Assembly (NCBI GenBank): GCA_964030785.1
Contig: OZ034971.1
Location: 43,549,304-43,613,303, forward strand
Direction: 5' to 3'
Source: Siderastrea siderea
Lineage: Eukaryota; Cnidaria; Anthozoa; Scleractinia; Rhizangiidae
Length of the DNA: 64,000 bases
The position numbers and the translations under genes are program-made. Each line of letters begins with the position of its first letter. The stretch's first letter is position 1. The notes below the pieces were generated by a model. The model had not been told where the DNA came from. It searched no databases and was given only the letters and a program-made list of their open reading frames with translations. This document shows, in pieces, positions 22,940-34,148 of the stretch.

Positions 22940-25675
22940 GGGTGAACTTAAGCTCTGTATTTCGAGAATGAGATAATGCTTTATGAACTGAACCTTCATC
23001 TTTGACAAGCTTTTTCCACGTGAGAGGAAAAGAGTTAAATTCCAAGAATCTTTATGGGTTTATTAACCTTCTCGAGGCTGATGTGCGGGGGTTCATCATT
23101 CTTGTAGTTACTCCTTCAGAGCTTCAGTTTTCTCTACGTTCAATTTCAGCTAATTTCAACCCAGAGCATATCCCGAATCTATCAAGCGTTATGGAAAGAC
23201 GTTCAAAAGAATCAATGTCTTGTAAGAAAGCCGTCAATTTATCGGCAAAAGGTGCTAATTTAATTTCTTTATTTTCAACCGTAATCCCTCTAATGTCCTT
23301 ATCACTTCGAATTTTAACAAGCAACAGCTCAAGAGCGATGATAAAAAGGTACGCCGCAGGGCCGTAGCCAGACTTTCAGAACAGACGAGGCAGGTGTTGC
23401 GAGCGTCAAAGGTGCGAGCTTCTGGGGGGGGGGGGGGTCTGGGGGCATGCTCCCCCGGAAAATTTTAAAATTCTACTCTCTCTGATATGCTATTTTCGGC
23501 ATCTTTTCATGAGATTTTTCTTCAAAATTCAGTATCGTTGAAGTGTAAAAAGGCAAGATTTTTTTGTACTTTCAATATTTTTTATACCCACTGTTAGGGC
23601 GTGTACCTGAGTGGCACCAAGTAGATGGCTATCCCAAATTTCGCATTGTTCTTATACACCCCCACCTCCACCTTCCTGCTCCCTCGCTAGCAATGGCTGG
23701 TTCCACTTTCTAACTCATGCAAATACCGTGCTGCTTTGAGATTAGCAAATTAAGTTGCGAAGTGTAGAACTCTACTGTGGCCTGAGAGAAAACTTCATTT
23801 CCTGATCTCACCAGTGAACAGCACGGATGTTCCAAAGAAAGACCTTTTACGAAAACTACGCTCGGTAGAAAACTTTGAGCCAGCCAAAGAGCTCTTTTGG
23901 TAGCCATCACCAGCACCGGCTTTGTAATCTTTATTTTAACTTATGAATTATTGATTTATGCAGTTTTTAAGCAACGTATATAAAAAAGTGTGAGGATGTA
24001 GCTTAAGAAAACATGGGCACTGATTCTCTAAAAGGTTTGACTTTTGTAAGAGATTCTTCGGATGGGCTGCCTGTGGATTAGGGACGTCGATTAGTTGCCT
24101 ATGAATGTGGATTACGACACAAGTGAAGCTGATGGGCGGAAAACAAACCACTTGAGTCTTTTCAAAGCCTTCTTCATACTCCTTACTAGGGTTAATTGTT
24201 TCACTCAGCGGCAAATGCTTTCTAGGGATTATTTTTCCAACAGTATTTTTTTATTTTGGCATAAAACCTAGACGAGGCAAGTGCCTCGTCTTGCCTCATG
24301 CTACCTACGGCCCTGCGCCGGCAGCAGATCGCTTTGTCTAACACCCCTTCGCACTTCAAACGTCTGGGTTGAGAAACCATTGTTCAAAATGCAACTTGAT
24401 ATGTTGGAGTAGAGTGCAGAACCCATGTAATTAAAGATCCACCAAAGTTGAACGATTTTAAGGCTTTGAACAAGAAAGACCAGCTTAATGAATTGAAAGC
24501 CTTTTCAAAATCGAAAGCAATCCGAATTCCAGGTAGCTGCGTAAATTTAGTGTACTCCATAACATCATCAATTGTGCGACAGCATCGAATATTGTAAAGA
24601 CTGTAAAACTCGGTAGTAAGACCATCGTTCCCGGGAGCTTTGCCATTAGGAAACAGGAGGAGGGCTTTGTAGCATTCCGCGCACGAAAGCTTTCCTTCGC
24701 ATTCCGCCTTTGAATGTTCACTCAGAATCGGTATGTGGTTGTTGTCTTGGAAATCTGAGCAAACTCCTCGCCCAAGTCAGAGTTCAAGTTAGTGACGTAC
24801 CAATTTTGGTTATAGTCTCTAAGTTCATTCATTATTGTTAGCGGGTTAACCGTTATACTTCCCTTAGAATCAAGAAGTCGACGGACAGCAGTTTTACCCG
24901 ATCTGATGTTCTCTAAGTTGAGAAAGTATTTTGAATTCTTTTCACCTTTTTCGTACCAATTGATTCTAGATCGCACAATGCTGCCCTGCACAATGTAGTC
25001 TTACAGAAGTTCATACTCATATTTGGCAGTATCAAGGTCGTTAAAGTTCTCTTCCGAGGGATCGATATTACACAGCAAGTCGCATTCCTTAATTTTCTGT
25101 TCAGTTTCGGCCAAACGGTTTCTACGTTCTCTAGCTTTTTCCTTGCTATATTTGATTGAAAACTACCTTATCCTGCACTTAATTAGGACTCACAGGAAGT
25201 GTTTGTCATTTACGTCATTGAATTCATCAAGCCACTCAGGATATTTTGAGGTGATGAGATGAACGTAAGCGACGTCACCTAAATGACTAGCGTTGAATTT
25301 CCAATGAGAAGGACCAAAAGTAGTCTATCGATACTATTTAGCGTCAGAGTAATTGCCGAATGGTCCGTCCTTATAGCAGGAATTATACTTGTTTTCTTAA
25401 CATCGTCTTAAATCTCCGTGCTAACGAGCCAGTAATCCAAACGTCGTCTTATTAAAGGACTTTTTTGAGTCCAAGCAAATTGTTTTCTGTCGGGATTACA
25501 AATTCTCCAAATGTCGATAAGGTCGTTTGAAATCATTATTTCTTTAATTTTTTTTCACGGAAGGTTTGGACTCAATTCTGCCTCCCAAAATTATCAAGAT
25601 TGGAATCAAGATGAGTGTTGAAATCGCCGCCGATGATAAACTGGCAGTTGGGTCGAAATTCATCTCTTCCAACAA
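22940..25675 (-). mobile_element. L1/Tx1-like LINE fragment, degenerate
   Basis: Minus-strand order fits a non-LTR retrotransposon. Endonuclease pieces come first at 25,675-25,330 (FIIGGDFNTHLDS; then DLIDIWRICNPDRKQFAWTQ and a TDHSAI motif). Next is the inter-domain region at 24,991-24,722 (IRSRINWYEKGEKNSKYFLN), then reverse transcriptase pieces at 24,720-24,320 (APGNDGLTTEFY, DFEKAFNSL) and 23,356-23,000 (AYLFIIALELL; FADK where a YADD/FADD catalytic box is expected). An internal deletion joins RT motifs, frames shift repeatedly and the catalytic aspartate is lost, so it is dead. A 959-bp element splits it at 23,357-24,315. Confidence 0.85.
23357..24315. mobile_element. GGCCGTAGCCAG-family element, copy 2 (959 bp)
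   Basis: Ends CAGGGCCGTAGCCAG and TACCTACGGCCCTG with a perfect 5-bp duplication CGCCG (23,352-23,356 and 24,316-24,320). It interrupts the LINE reverse transcriptase. Internal sequence matches copy 3. Two minus-strand open frames (23,916-23,710 containing LSLEHPCCSLVRSG; 24,214-23,948 containing HIHRQL) have counterparts in copy 3, but no known domain. A poly-G run lies near 23,425. Confidence 0.85.
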
Positions 25676-26432
25676 CAACAACAACAACAATGACAACAAA
25701 CTTTATTAAAAGATAAATATCATTGTTAGTTTTAAATATAAGCCCACAATTATTAGCATACAAGCCTTTTGTGGTAGAAAATTGTTTTCAAGACTGGCCA
25801 AATCACAATTAAATAAATTATTCCATCATGAAATAGTGCGTGGTGATCTACGGCAAGTTGGTAACATGCAGTCAATTGGACGAAAATAACAGTTAAATGT
25901 GACTGAACAATCCCAGTTATTTTTAACTTGAATGAGGATGCTCTCTATGCTAATTTCTTGGCGAGACAACTGCCACTGGAATATTGGCGTGGTGCACACA
26001 GTAATCACTGACACTGCCAAGAAATGTGCGGCGCACAATCCGATAAAACTCCTGAAAATCTCCAAAAATCCTATGATATTTAAAAAAAAACTGAGTCACC
26101 TGTGGTGAAAATTCTATGGCTTTGGTCAGGCTTGGCTTTGGTGCTGAGCCCGCCATTTTGAACTCACTAACAGCAAGGAATGCTGGATTATGGGTAAAAC
26201 CACTGACGAGTACTGTGAGGGGATCAAAGCATTGCAAACAAAGGCTTCAGGATCGCTTGTGATGAAACTTTTCCAAGTTTCAAGCCTTTTTGCAACAAAT
26301 AAACAAAAAACCATGTATATATTCACCAAAATCTCTAAAAATCCGTCCAAGTCTCTAAAAATCCTATGGTTTTCTAAAAGTCCCGTGAAGGTCTTAAAAT
26401 CCCGAAAAAAGTCCGGATTTTTGTAGCTAGGC

Positions 26433-26792
26433 CTAGAGTGTTTACCATTTACCGAAAAAATCAGGAAATTTCGGTTGGAATGTAAATGGAAAGACTATTT
26501 TGGTTCGCCCGACCGGAAAATTTCCGAAATAAACGGGACGTCTTCAGAGGTACTCCAAAATTCCCAACCGGAATATCCAAACGGAAAATTGTGTCCCATT
26601 TACTTTTTTCTACCAGTTCCAAGACCTACGCCAATTGTCAGACCAGTTCCAGACTCTATGTAAATTAGAGCGAATCGCACAAATGGTACATGCTTATCTC
26701 GAACGGAATTTCCCATTCGGGAGGGCTCTCCTTACCATTTGCATAAGCCGTAGATCAACCGGTTTGCCCCTGTAAATGGTAAACAACCCTAG
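26433..26792. mobile_element. 360-bp MITE with CTAGRGTGTTTACCATTTAC ends
   Basis: Left end CTAGAGTGTTTACCATTTAC; right end, reverse-complemented, CTAGGGTTGTTTACCATTTA. No clear target duplication. Sits inside the decayed USP copy C and helps explain its expanded intron. Confidence 0.65.
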
Positions 26793-27384
26793 TTTCGGAA
26801 CATAACCGCCAAGGTTTCATTGGTCAAACGTGAAACGTAACCAGACAAAACCGTTAAGTTTGAAAAGTAAACATACGCGAAAAAATCGTCACGCTTCAGG
26901 GTTGAACGAAAGTGGTAGTAATATGATTGTAAAATTTGACTTTGTGTCTCCTCAAGAAGAAGAAATGCTTTCTTGATTTTACCATGCACTCATTCATCAG
27001 TTAAAGCATTCATTGTGTGACAACAAAGGATGATTTTGTAATTTCAAGTTTCCTTGAAAGTTTTAAGCTTTTATATGAGTAAAATCGCCTTTGTTGAATT
27101 TGAAGCCGTCAACATTGTGATAAAAGAAATGTAGTCAAAGTAGCCAGTTGCTTAATTATTAGGCAAGAACTTCTTTAAAATATACGTTTGTAGCATGTAG
27201 CATTGCAAGTGTGTGAAATTAATTAAGTCTTATTAGCATTTAACAGGGGTAGTACACTGCAGGTGAAAGCATTTGCCTCAAACAATGTGTCCCTGAGATT
27301 TGATTTGAGTTTCTTGTAGGTTCTTGCTGTTGACCTTCCAAAGGTTTATTCTAAAAATTGGCTTATGAGGACCCATTGAACCCA

Positions 27385-27740
27385 GGGGGGGGGGGGGTAC
27401 TTCCTCATATGGCCTTTACAGGGATGTGCTGCTTTTATGCATGTCTATGTCTGTCCTAAACAGGGTATGGTTGCACGATTGTTGTCGTCAAATGTAGCTT
27501 ATGTACAGTATCTAGCAATCCTAGATCAATGATGTTTGCTGGTCTTTAAAACACTTTAAAATTGTGTAACACAAGAGTGTGTATTTTGTCATTTGTCCTA
27601 AACAGGGACCTAAAATGGAGGGTGTTATCCTAAACATGGGTAGTATTTTAAGCTTATTTTGTCCTAAACAGGGTCAGGGTTTCAGACCTGCAGCAACACC
27701 CCTGCACCCAAACATGGGTCAAGTCCCCCCAGGCAGTAAA
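27385..27740. repeat. GTCCTAAACAGGG repeat element, copy 1
   Basis: Repeated GTCCTAAACAGGG words between a poly-G run (27,388-27,402) and CCCCCCAGG. The same family occurs inverted at 58,888-59,284, where its boundaries are clear. The open frames are not credible genes. Confidence 0.65.
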
Positions 27741-28639
27741 TCCATGTTGGAAATTTTAGAGGGCATATCTATGTTCTGATTTGACCTGGGATAATACAAG
27801 GATCATTGATTATTATTTGCTTCATTTAATCCCGATTATGGAAACTGAGAATAATTTTGTGTATGCTAATCTCTTTGGCTTGGGTTCAAACAAACTACTT
27901 TACTTAATACATTTTTTGTCTGAAGAAATTCCAATAAAGATTTTTACAAACCCCGACTTGTTTACATTTGGCACCAACAGATTCCAACAACTCCTTGGCT
28001 TGTTTGTCACTATCTTCCACCAATTTCTGCCATTCTTCACAATATGCATAATCATTTAAAGATTCAATAAAGATAGGCAAAACATTAGTTATGTCTCACC
28101 CATGCTATTGTTTTCAGTCAATATAAAATGAAAATAAAATAAACTAGGATACCACAGATTTCCGCAGTTTGTGGCTTTACTTTGTTGAAAAAGCCACGCC
28201 TGGGCTCAAGTGTCGTTGAGCTATTTGAGATACTTACAGAGGTAGGGAGCAGCTGGAAGTTGATAAGCATGGATGATCATTACATTGTCTTTTTCTTTGT
28301 CACAGATATCCTTGATATACCCTGGAAAATGTATTGAAATGACAGAGGAAATACGTCAAAGCAGTAAGTTATATTTCATTATAATATTTCATCCTACAAT
28401 TTAAATGCAAAGGAAACCACCATGCAATCACAAACAACTCACCAGTCACAGGACAAAAGCTGCATTAACATTGGACAAAAGACTGAATAAAGGCTTATTG
28501 TTCTTTAACGTGAAATTTTCATTCGTTTCCACTTAAAAAATCCTGTAGTCAGTTACTCGACATGATTTTGATACGATTTTACGTACTTCCTTCACATAAA
28601 ACGTAAATATTTTTAATGTAAAAACGTTTAAAACAGATC

Positions 28640-29405
28640 TCAAATGTAAACAAATAAAAAAAATACGAAATTTTCGACCGTTAAAACAGATCTAAAATGT
28701 AAAAAACAAAAAAAAAACAAAAAAAGAAAAAAAAAAGCACGAAATTTTCGACCGCCTTCTACGGTCTTCTTCAGAGAGTTGACTCTGCAAGCGTTAACAG
28801 AATGCAAATATGCAAGACATTATTGTTTGCTGTCCCCTAGGGAGAAGGGTACTCTTTCATTGACAGAGTTTTTGTCCAGGAATGAGTGCAATTATTCTAG
28901 AAATAACCTTTTGTTCTTGTTATTCATGCCCGTTTCCAGAATGTTCGCATAATTAGGGTGTATATCGTGACCGGTGATTTCGGCATGTTGTTTAACCGCG
29001 GAGCCAACTTCCCATTTGTTCCAGGCTTGTGTTCGGCCCCCCGAGATTACCAACTTCTTTTATTTCTCCAACATATGTAAATGGCACATTCTGCAGCTCA
29101 CTTTGTACACAATGCCTTTCAATTGTTCTTTTGTCGGCAGGTCTCTTTGGGCTTCTTGAAAACACTACCCAATGTTTTTAGTGGTTTAAAAGCCGTCTTG
29201 ATGTTTTCGCGGTTCAGAATCCGTCGAAATCGTTCCGATACCCCTTTTACATACAGAATGGACGCGTACATGCCTTTGAATTCTCCTGCGTTTTTAATTG
29301 CGTGTTTATTGTTTGGCTCATCTACCGACTTGATGAAGCTCTCAGGATAACCATTAGCCTTTAAGTCATTGATAACACGTTGTTCCTCGCTCTGTCTTTG
29401 CGCAG
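28640..29405 (-). mobile_element. Penelope-like element, 3' part (GIY-YIG end)
   Basis: On the minus strand from 29,405: a reverse-transcriptase tail (NGYPESFI; LYVKGVSERFRRIL; FKPLKTLGSVFKKPKE), then GIVYKVSCRMCHLHMLEK, the start of a GIY-YIG-type endonuclease, then SGGRTQAWNKWEVGSAVKQH, ending KNSVNERVPFS. This order is typical of Penelope-like elements. Stops and one frame change make it inactive. The 3' flank has two copies of a unit ending ACGAAATTTTCGACCG (28,640-28,760). The upstream part is replaced by the LINE tail. Confidence 0.75.
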
Positions 29406-29406
29406 T

Positions 29407-29408
<2 letters not shown>

Positions 29409-29484
<76 letters not shown>

Positions 29485-31747
29485 CAACTTTCTTTAAAGA
29501 GGGTAAACACGTAACAGTAAAAAACTGAAAAACCAGTGGCCCTCTAATATATAATACAATTAAGAACAACAATAATGGTAAGAATCTAAGAAACTAAAAT
29601 TACAAAATTTAATTAAAAATACGCTTTAATATAAAAACTAGGTAGAAATTATTCTAATGTTGCTAGGTATCATATTCCAGAGGCGTGTAGTCGATACTGT
29701 GAAAGACCTTCCTCCCTGTGACTCCCGTTTGAATCGGGGACAGACAAGGTTTAGTAGTCCATGTCTGCTTGATCTTTCATTGGTGTCAGCATTTCGTAGC
29801 AACATCTGGGACAAATAAGATGGACAGTCCCCAGACAGTCTTTGTATACCATTGATAACCTATTTACATTTGCCTCATGATAAAATGGAACCCAATCCAA
29901 TTCTCTAAACAGTTGTACGCTGTTCGCTTCAGTATCCGCATTAAGTATTACACGTGCTGCGCGTTTCTGAAGTTTAAATACTCTTTGCAAATTCTCAGCA
30001 GAGCAAGATGTCCACACAGTTAATGCATATAGCATTGTCTGCTTGATCATAGCATTATAATAGAGTTTCCTTTGATCAAGGGGCAGAGAGCGTCTTATTT
30101 TTCGCAACACGGCAATTCTCTGCGATAACTTCGTGCATAGATTTTCGATATGTTGGTCAAAGGTAAGCTGGCTGTCAATCGTGACCCCTAATAGTTTATG
30201 CGAGCTCACTTGTTCAAGTTCAGTAGAATTTACGTGTAACTGGAGAGTGGACTGTTCCATTTTTTTTGCCTAACCGTTTACCAGTAACAAGCATGGATTT
30301 TGTTTTGGATTCCTTTAGTATCATTTTGTTGTCTGCTGACCAATTCATAATTTCATCAATATCCGTCTGAAGGCCGTCTGAGATGTCGTTGGGTGCCGCC
30401 ATATAATGGGTGGAGTAGCTAATAGTTGTGTCGTCGGCATAAATATCAGCCACGGAGTGCTGCAGTGCTGCAGGTAGATCATTAATAAATACAAGGAATA
30501 AGATTGGACCTAAGATGCTGCCCTGTGGTACTCCCAATGTTAAGGCCCTCTGGGTAGAATGGTATCCGTCTATGTTCACAAACTGGCGTCTGCTACTCAA
30601 ATAGTCACGGATCAGGGGTAGACTGCTCTCGTCCACTCCAAGAGCCCTTAATTTTGACAGAAGCAGTTTATGGTCAATCAGATCAAATGCCTTCTTGTAA
30701 TCAATAAAAACAAGTCCAGTGACTTTATCATTGTCGAGGTTGAACAGTAACTGGTCTACCAGTCGGATAAGCGCAGTTTCAGTGGAGTGAGATTTTCTAA
30801 ACCCCGACTGGAGAGGATGGAACAAGTCATTCTCTTTCAAGAAGTCACACAAATGTTCACATATGTGTTTCTCCAGCACTTTCGAGAGAATGGGGAGCAC
30901 AGAAATCGGTCTATAGTTGTTCTTGTCATTTCTACTCCCGTTACCTTTAAAAACAGGGGTAACTTTTGCGATCTTGCAGGTAGTAGGAAAAGTCTGTAGA
31001 CAAGCAGTGGTTCAACAACTTCGTCAGCGATGGTGCAATTGCTGGAGCAGCAATTCTGAGTATTTTGGCGCTGATGCCGTCATCTCCGGTGGCCTTATGG
31101 GTTGGAATTGATAACAGTAACTCTACAACCCTCTTCTGTGTTATACGCGGGAGGTCAAATGCACTGATGCCCTGTCTGGTAGAGGTCACCGTTGAGGGGT
31201 CAGTCAGCGAGCTAAGCCCAAGTGCAGCAACCAAGTTCTTCGGTTGATCAACAAAAAACGAGTTAAGTATCTCAGCAATGCTTTGCTTATCCGTGATATT
31301 TGTCTCGTTTTCTACAAGTTCCTTTATTCCACTTTCAGCTCCTTTGTCGTCATTCGATAGACACTTGATTAGATTCCAAAGTTTCCTAGAGTTGTTCCTG
31401 TTTTCGGTGACTTTATCCTTGAAGTAAGATTGTTTTGTACTCCTGATAAGTTGAGTCACTGTGTTTTTCGCTCGCTTCAACGCATTCCAATCCCTTTCTG
31501 CTTGGCTTTTTCTAGCTTTGTTGAGAAGTTTGTCCCGAGCCTTTATCCCTTTCAGGATTTCAGTGTTAAACCATTTTGGCTGAACTTTGCGCTTTACTCT
31601 CTTTTGTTTCTTTTGTTTCAGAGGGAGGTGTTCATCAATAATGTCATTAAATACGTTATACCAGGCGTCGACCACATCATTGGTATCCTTGAACACAAAG
31701 GCACAGTCCCAGGGAGCCTCTTGCAGCGATGAAACAAATTGCTCTTT
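29409..31747 (-). mobile_element. CR1/L2-like LINE, 5'-truncated, with (TAA)n tail
   Basis: Minus-strand coding blocks: 31,747-30,947 (inter-domain region to RT start, HKATGDDGISAKILR), 30,900-30,220 (RT core with SGFRKSHSTETAL, FIDYKKAFDLIDH, GVPQGSILGPILFLVFINDL and catalytic YADD) and 30,260-29,751 (thumb region, HKLLGVTIDSQL). Small frame breaks occur near 30,920, 30,250 and 29,770. The endonuclease is missing (5' truncation). The 3' end runs directly into a 76-bp ATT/TAA microsatellite (29,409-29,484), as in CR1/L2-type LINEs. The RT catalytic box is intact, but the frame breaks imply it is inactive. Confidence 0.9.
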
Positions 31748-31748
31748 G

Positions 31749-33586
31749 TTACCACCATTTTCACTACTACGCGACTTAACTTTTCAAAACACTTCTGAGC
31801 ACTTTGCAATACGCTTCCGTCAATCATACCTTATATGGAAAGTGTGTGATGTTACCGCAATTGAATTGAGCTCGAAGGAATAAAGATAGCGCCAAATTAT
31901 CCCGTAAATTTGCGCTGCGGAGTTATATATTGACTAGTAAGAGGCTTTAGAGTCGTTGATGTTGTAAGAATACTTCACGTTTGGCAGATATTTGTAAAGA
32001 AATTTCGACATTTCTTCAGAATTAAATACCCGCTCGGTGGATTATTCTATGCGGTGGATGGTAAGCTTGCGTTTAATCTCGTGAATAAGCTAAACCGAAG
32101 TGTGAAGTAAAAATTCTAGCTTTTCTGACCTGAAAATAGCATACGACATGTTATTCACCACGAGTATAAATCTGGCAATATCCCGAAGTGTACGAGGACG
32201 AAATTCAGGAGTGGATAGAGTATGCAACGGGAAAACGAATCATGATCGGCGTGCGATCAACCGATTCGTGAAGAAAATGGGTTTGACAAGAAGAAAGCTG
32301 AAGAAACGTACGTAGGACTTGTTGGATTGTTTTTGCAAGAAACGATGCCAATTCTAGTCACCTATCACCCAAGGAATGGATCACCCGAGGGGTGGAATGA
32401 AAAACAAAGCATAAGCGCTTTCTAACGTTTATTGTTCTACGTGAATGCTAACGCTGTGACATGCTAGCAAGAAAAATCTGAAAAATCGTCATTTATAAAA
32501 TTATAAAGCGGGAACGGGGAAATATCAAGGAAAATATTTTAGCACAGTCTCATGTTAACTTCTTCGTTATAGCTCACTGTGATTACCAAAGAACGTGATA
32601 AGCGAAATAGGGCGATGTATCGTCGTGGGTCATCGCTAAATTTCACCTAGAACAGTTGCTCTTCATAGATGAATCAGAACTTGTCAGATTCATCTATAAA
32701 TAGCAACTGTTCTCGGTGAAATTCAGCGATCCTACGACAATACATCGTCCTGTTTCCCTCATCACGTTCTTTGGCAATCATCTTGAGTTATAACGAAGAA
32801 GTAAACTTGAAAGTAAGCCTAAATATTTTCCTCGATTCCCCGTTCCCGCTTGTAGAAATAACAATTTCCCTATCATGTCACAGCGTTGTATGTTTACATT
32901 CTCGAAACGTAGAACAACAAACGTTACAAGCGCATTACAAGCTTATGCTTTATTTTGTTTTTTCAATTCATTCCGGAGGTGATAGGTGATTAGAATTAGC
33001 AGTGTTCCTTCCTAAAAAATGCAGCTAGTCATACGTACCTTTCTTCTTGTAAAACCCATTTTCTTCACGAATCGGTTGATCGCACGCCGATCATAATTCG
33101 TTTTCCCGTTGCATACTCTATCCACTCCTGAATTTCGTCCTCGTACACTTCGGGATTTTGCCAGATTCATACTCGTGGTGAATAACATGTCGTGTGCTAT
33201 TTTCAGGTCAGAAAAGCTAGAATTATTACTTCACACTTAGGTTTAGCTTATTCGCGAGTTTAAACGCACGCTTACCACCGCCGCATAGGATAATCCACCG
33301 AGCGGGTATTTAATTCTGAAGAAATGTCGAAATTTCTTTACAAATATCTACCAAACGTGAAGTATTCTTGCAACATCAACGACTCTAAAGCCTCTTACTA
33401 GTCAATATATGACTCGCCAGCGCAAATTTACGGGATAATTTGGCGCCATCCTTATTCCTTCGAGCTCAATTCAATTGCGGTAACATCACACACTTCCCAT
33501 ATAAGGTATGATTGACGGAAGCGTATTGCAAAGTGCTCAGAAGTGTTTTGAAAAGAAAAGTCGCGTAGTAGTGAAAATGGTGGTAA
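31749..33586. repeat. Large inverted repeat 2: 1.84-kb near-complete palindrome
   Basis: Arms of about 0.9 kb meet at about 32,670 with only a short hairpin (GATGAATC … GATTCATC) between. Outer ends are TTACCACCATTTTCACTACT and its complement. Arms differ at many sites (for example around 32,610-32,640 versus 32,710-32,740) and by small indels. The left outer end abuts and slightly overlaps the coding sequence of the CR1-like LINE. No open frame of note. Could be a foldback transposon or an inverted duplication. Confidence 0.85.
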
Positions 33587-34148
33587 GACCTTTTATGTCC
33601 CGATAAGTTGTCGACGTGTGTTGATCTTTATCAGTTGTTGATGGAATGCATTTAGCACGGTCCATTAGTCTTAACGACAGCTCTTTTGCTTTGCGCAGGG
33701 CTATGTGAATGGAAATCTAAATACTTGCTCGTATGCGTGGCTATTTCCCTTGCTATTCCGGAACATTTCCCATCCAGTCTCCCGCCTCCCTTTTTACTTC
33801 CGGTCTCCACCTTACAAGAGGTTTTGAAAAAATCCCATTTATTTATATTTTAAAGCTGCTTCGGTGCAATCTGTGTAGACTATTTACAGATTTCAAGTGG
33901 TTACCCTGCAGATCGTGTTACTCTGTAAGCTGAGTTTATTTATTTATTTTTTGTCTGGAACGGACTTGTAACTGTCTTGTAACGGAGACGACCCAAGCTA
34001 AAAAGAGTTGTAACTGATATAATAAGGGGTAAAACCCAATTGTTTTCTGTGCGGAAATGAGTTTTTCTATTTATCTATGTTTTTTAGTAGTTTATTGATA
34101 TTTATATGTATAGAATTGTACAAGGAAGAGGGAAAAATGTTACAGAAA
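33587..34148. other. Non-coding stretch with MPEG1-promoter-like word
   Basis: No gene. At about 34,025 the sequence AAGGGGTAAAACCCAATTGT followed by GCGGAAAT closely matches 36,840-36,869, just upstream of the MPEG1-like gene. Confidence 0.4.

Larger units (their letters stand above)
25950..28321 (-). pseudogene. Decayed universal stress protein copy C
   Basis: Three exon relics in the order expected for a minus-strand USP gene. Exon 2 (28,321-28,238) keeps its splice sites but has a 9-nt in-frame deletion. Exon 3 (28,055-27,952) has its acceptor AG changed to AA. The exon 4 remnant (26,037-25,950) keeps RRTFLGSVSDYCVHH but is cut just before the GSRGMG part and ends early where the Q codon of copy B is TAG. 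Exon 1 and promoter are absent; sequence similarity ends near 28,620. Introns match copy B, lacking its MITE. The gap between exons 4 and 3 is foreign DNA. Confidence 0.88.

Noticed and set aside
29366..29572. Poly-Tyr / poly-Ile proteins
   Set aside because: Products of the (AAT)n microsatellite that forms the LINE tail.
31749..33586. Chimeric-read artefact as sole explanation of the palindrome
   Set aside because: The arms differ by many substitutions and indels, which a folded single molecule would not give; not fully excluded.
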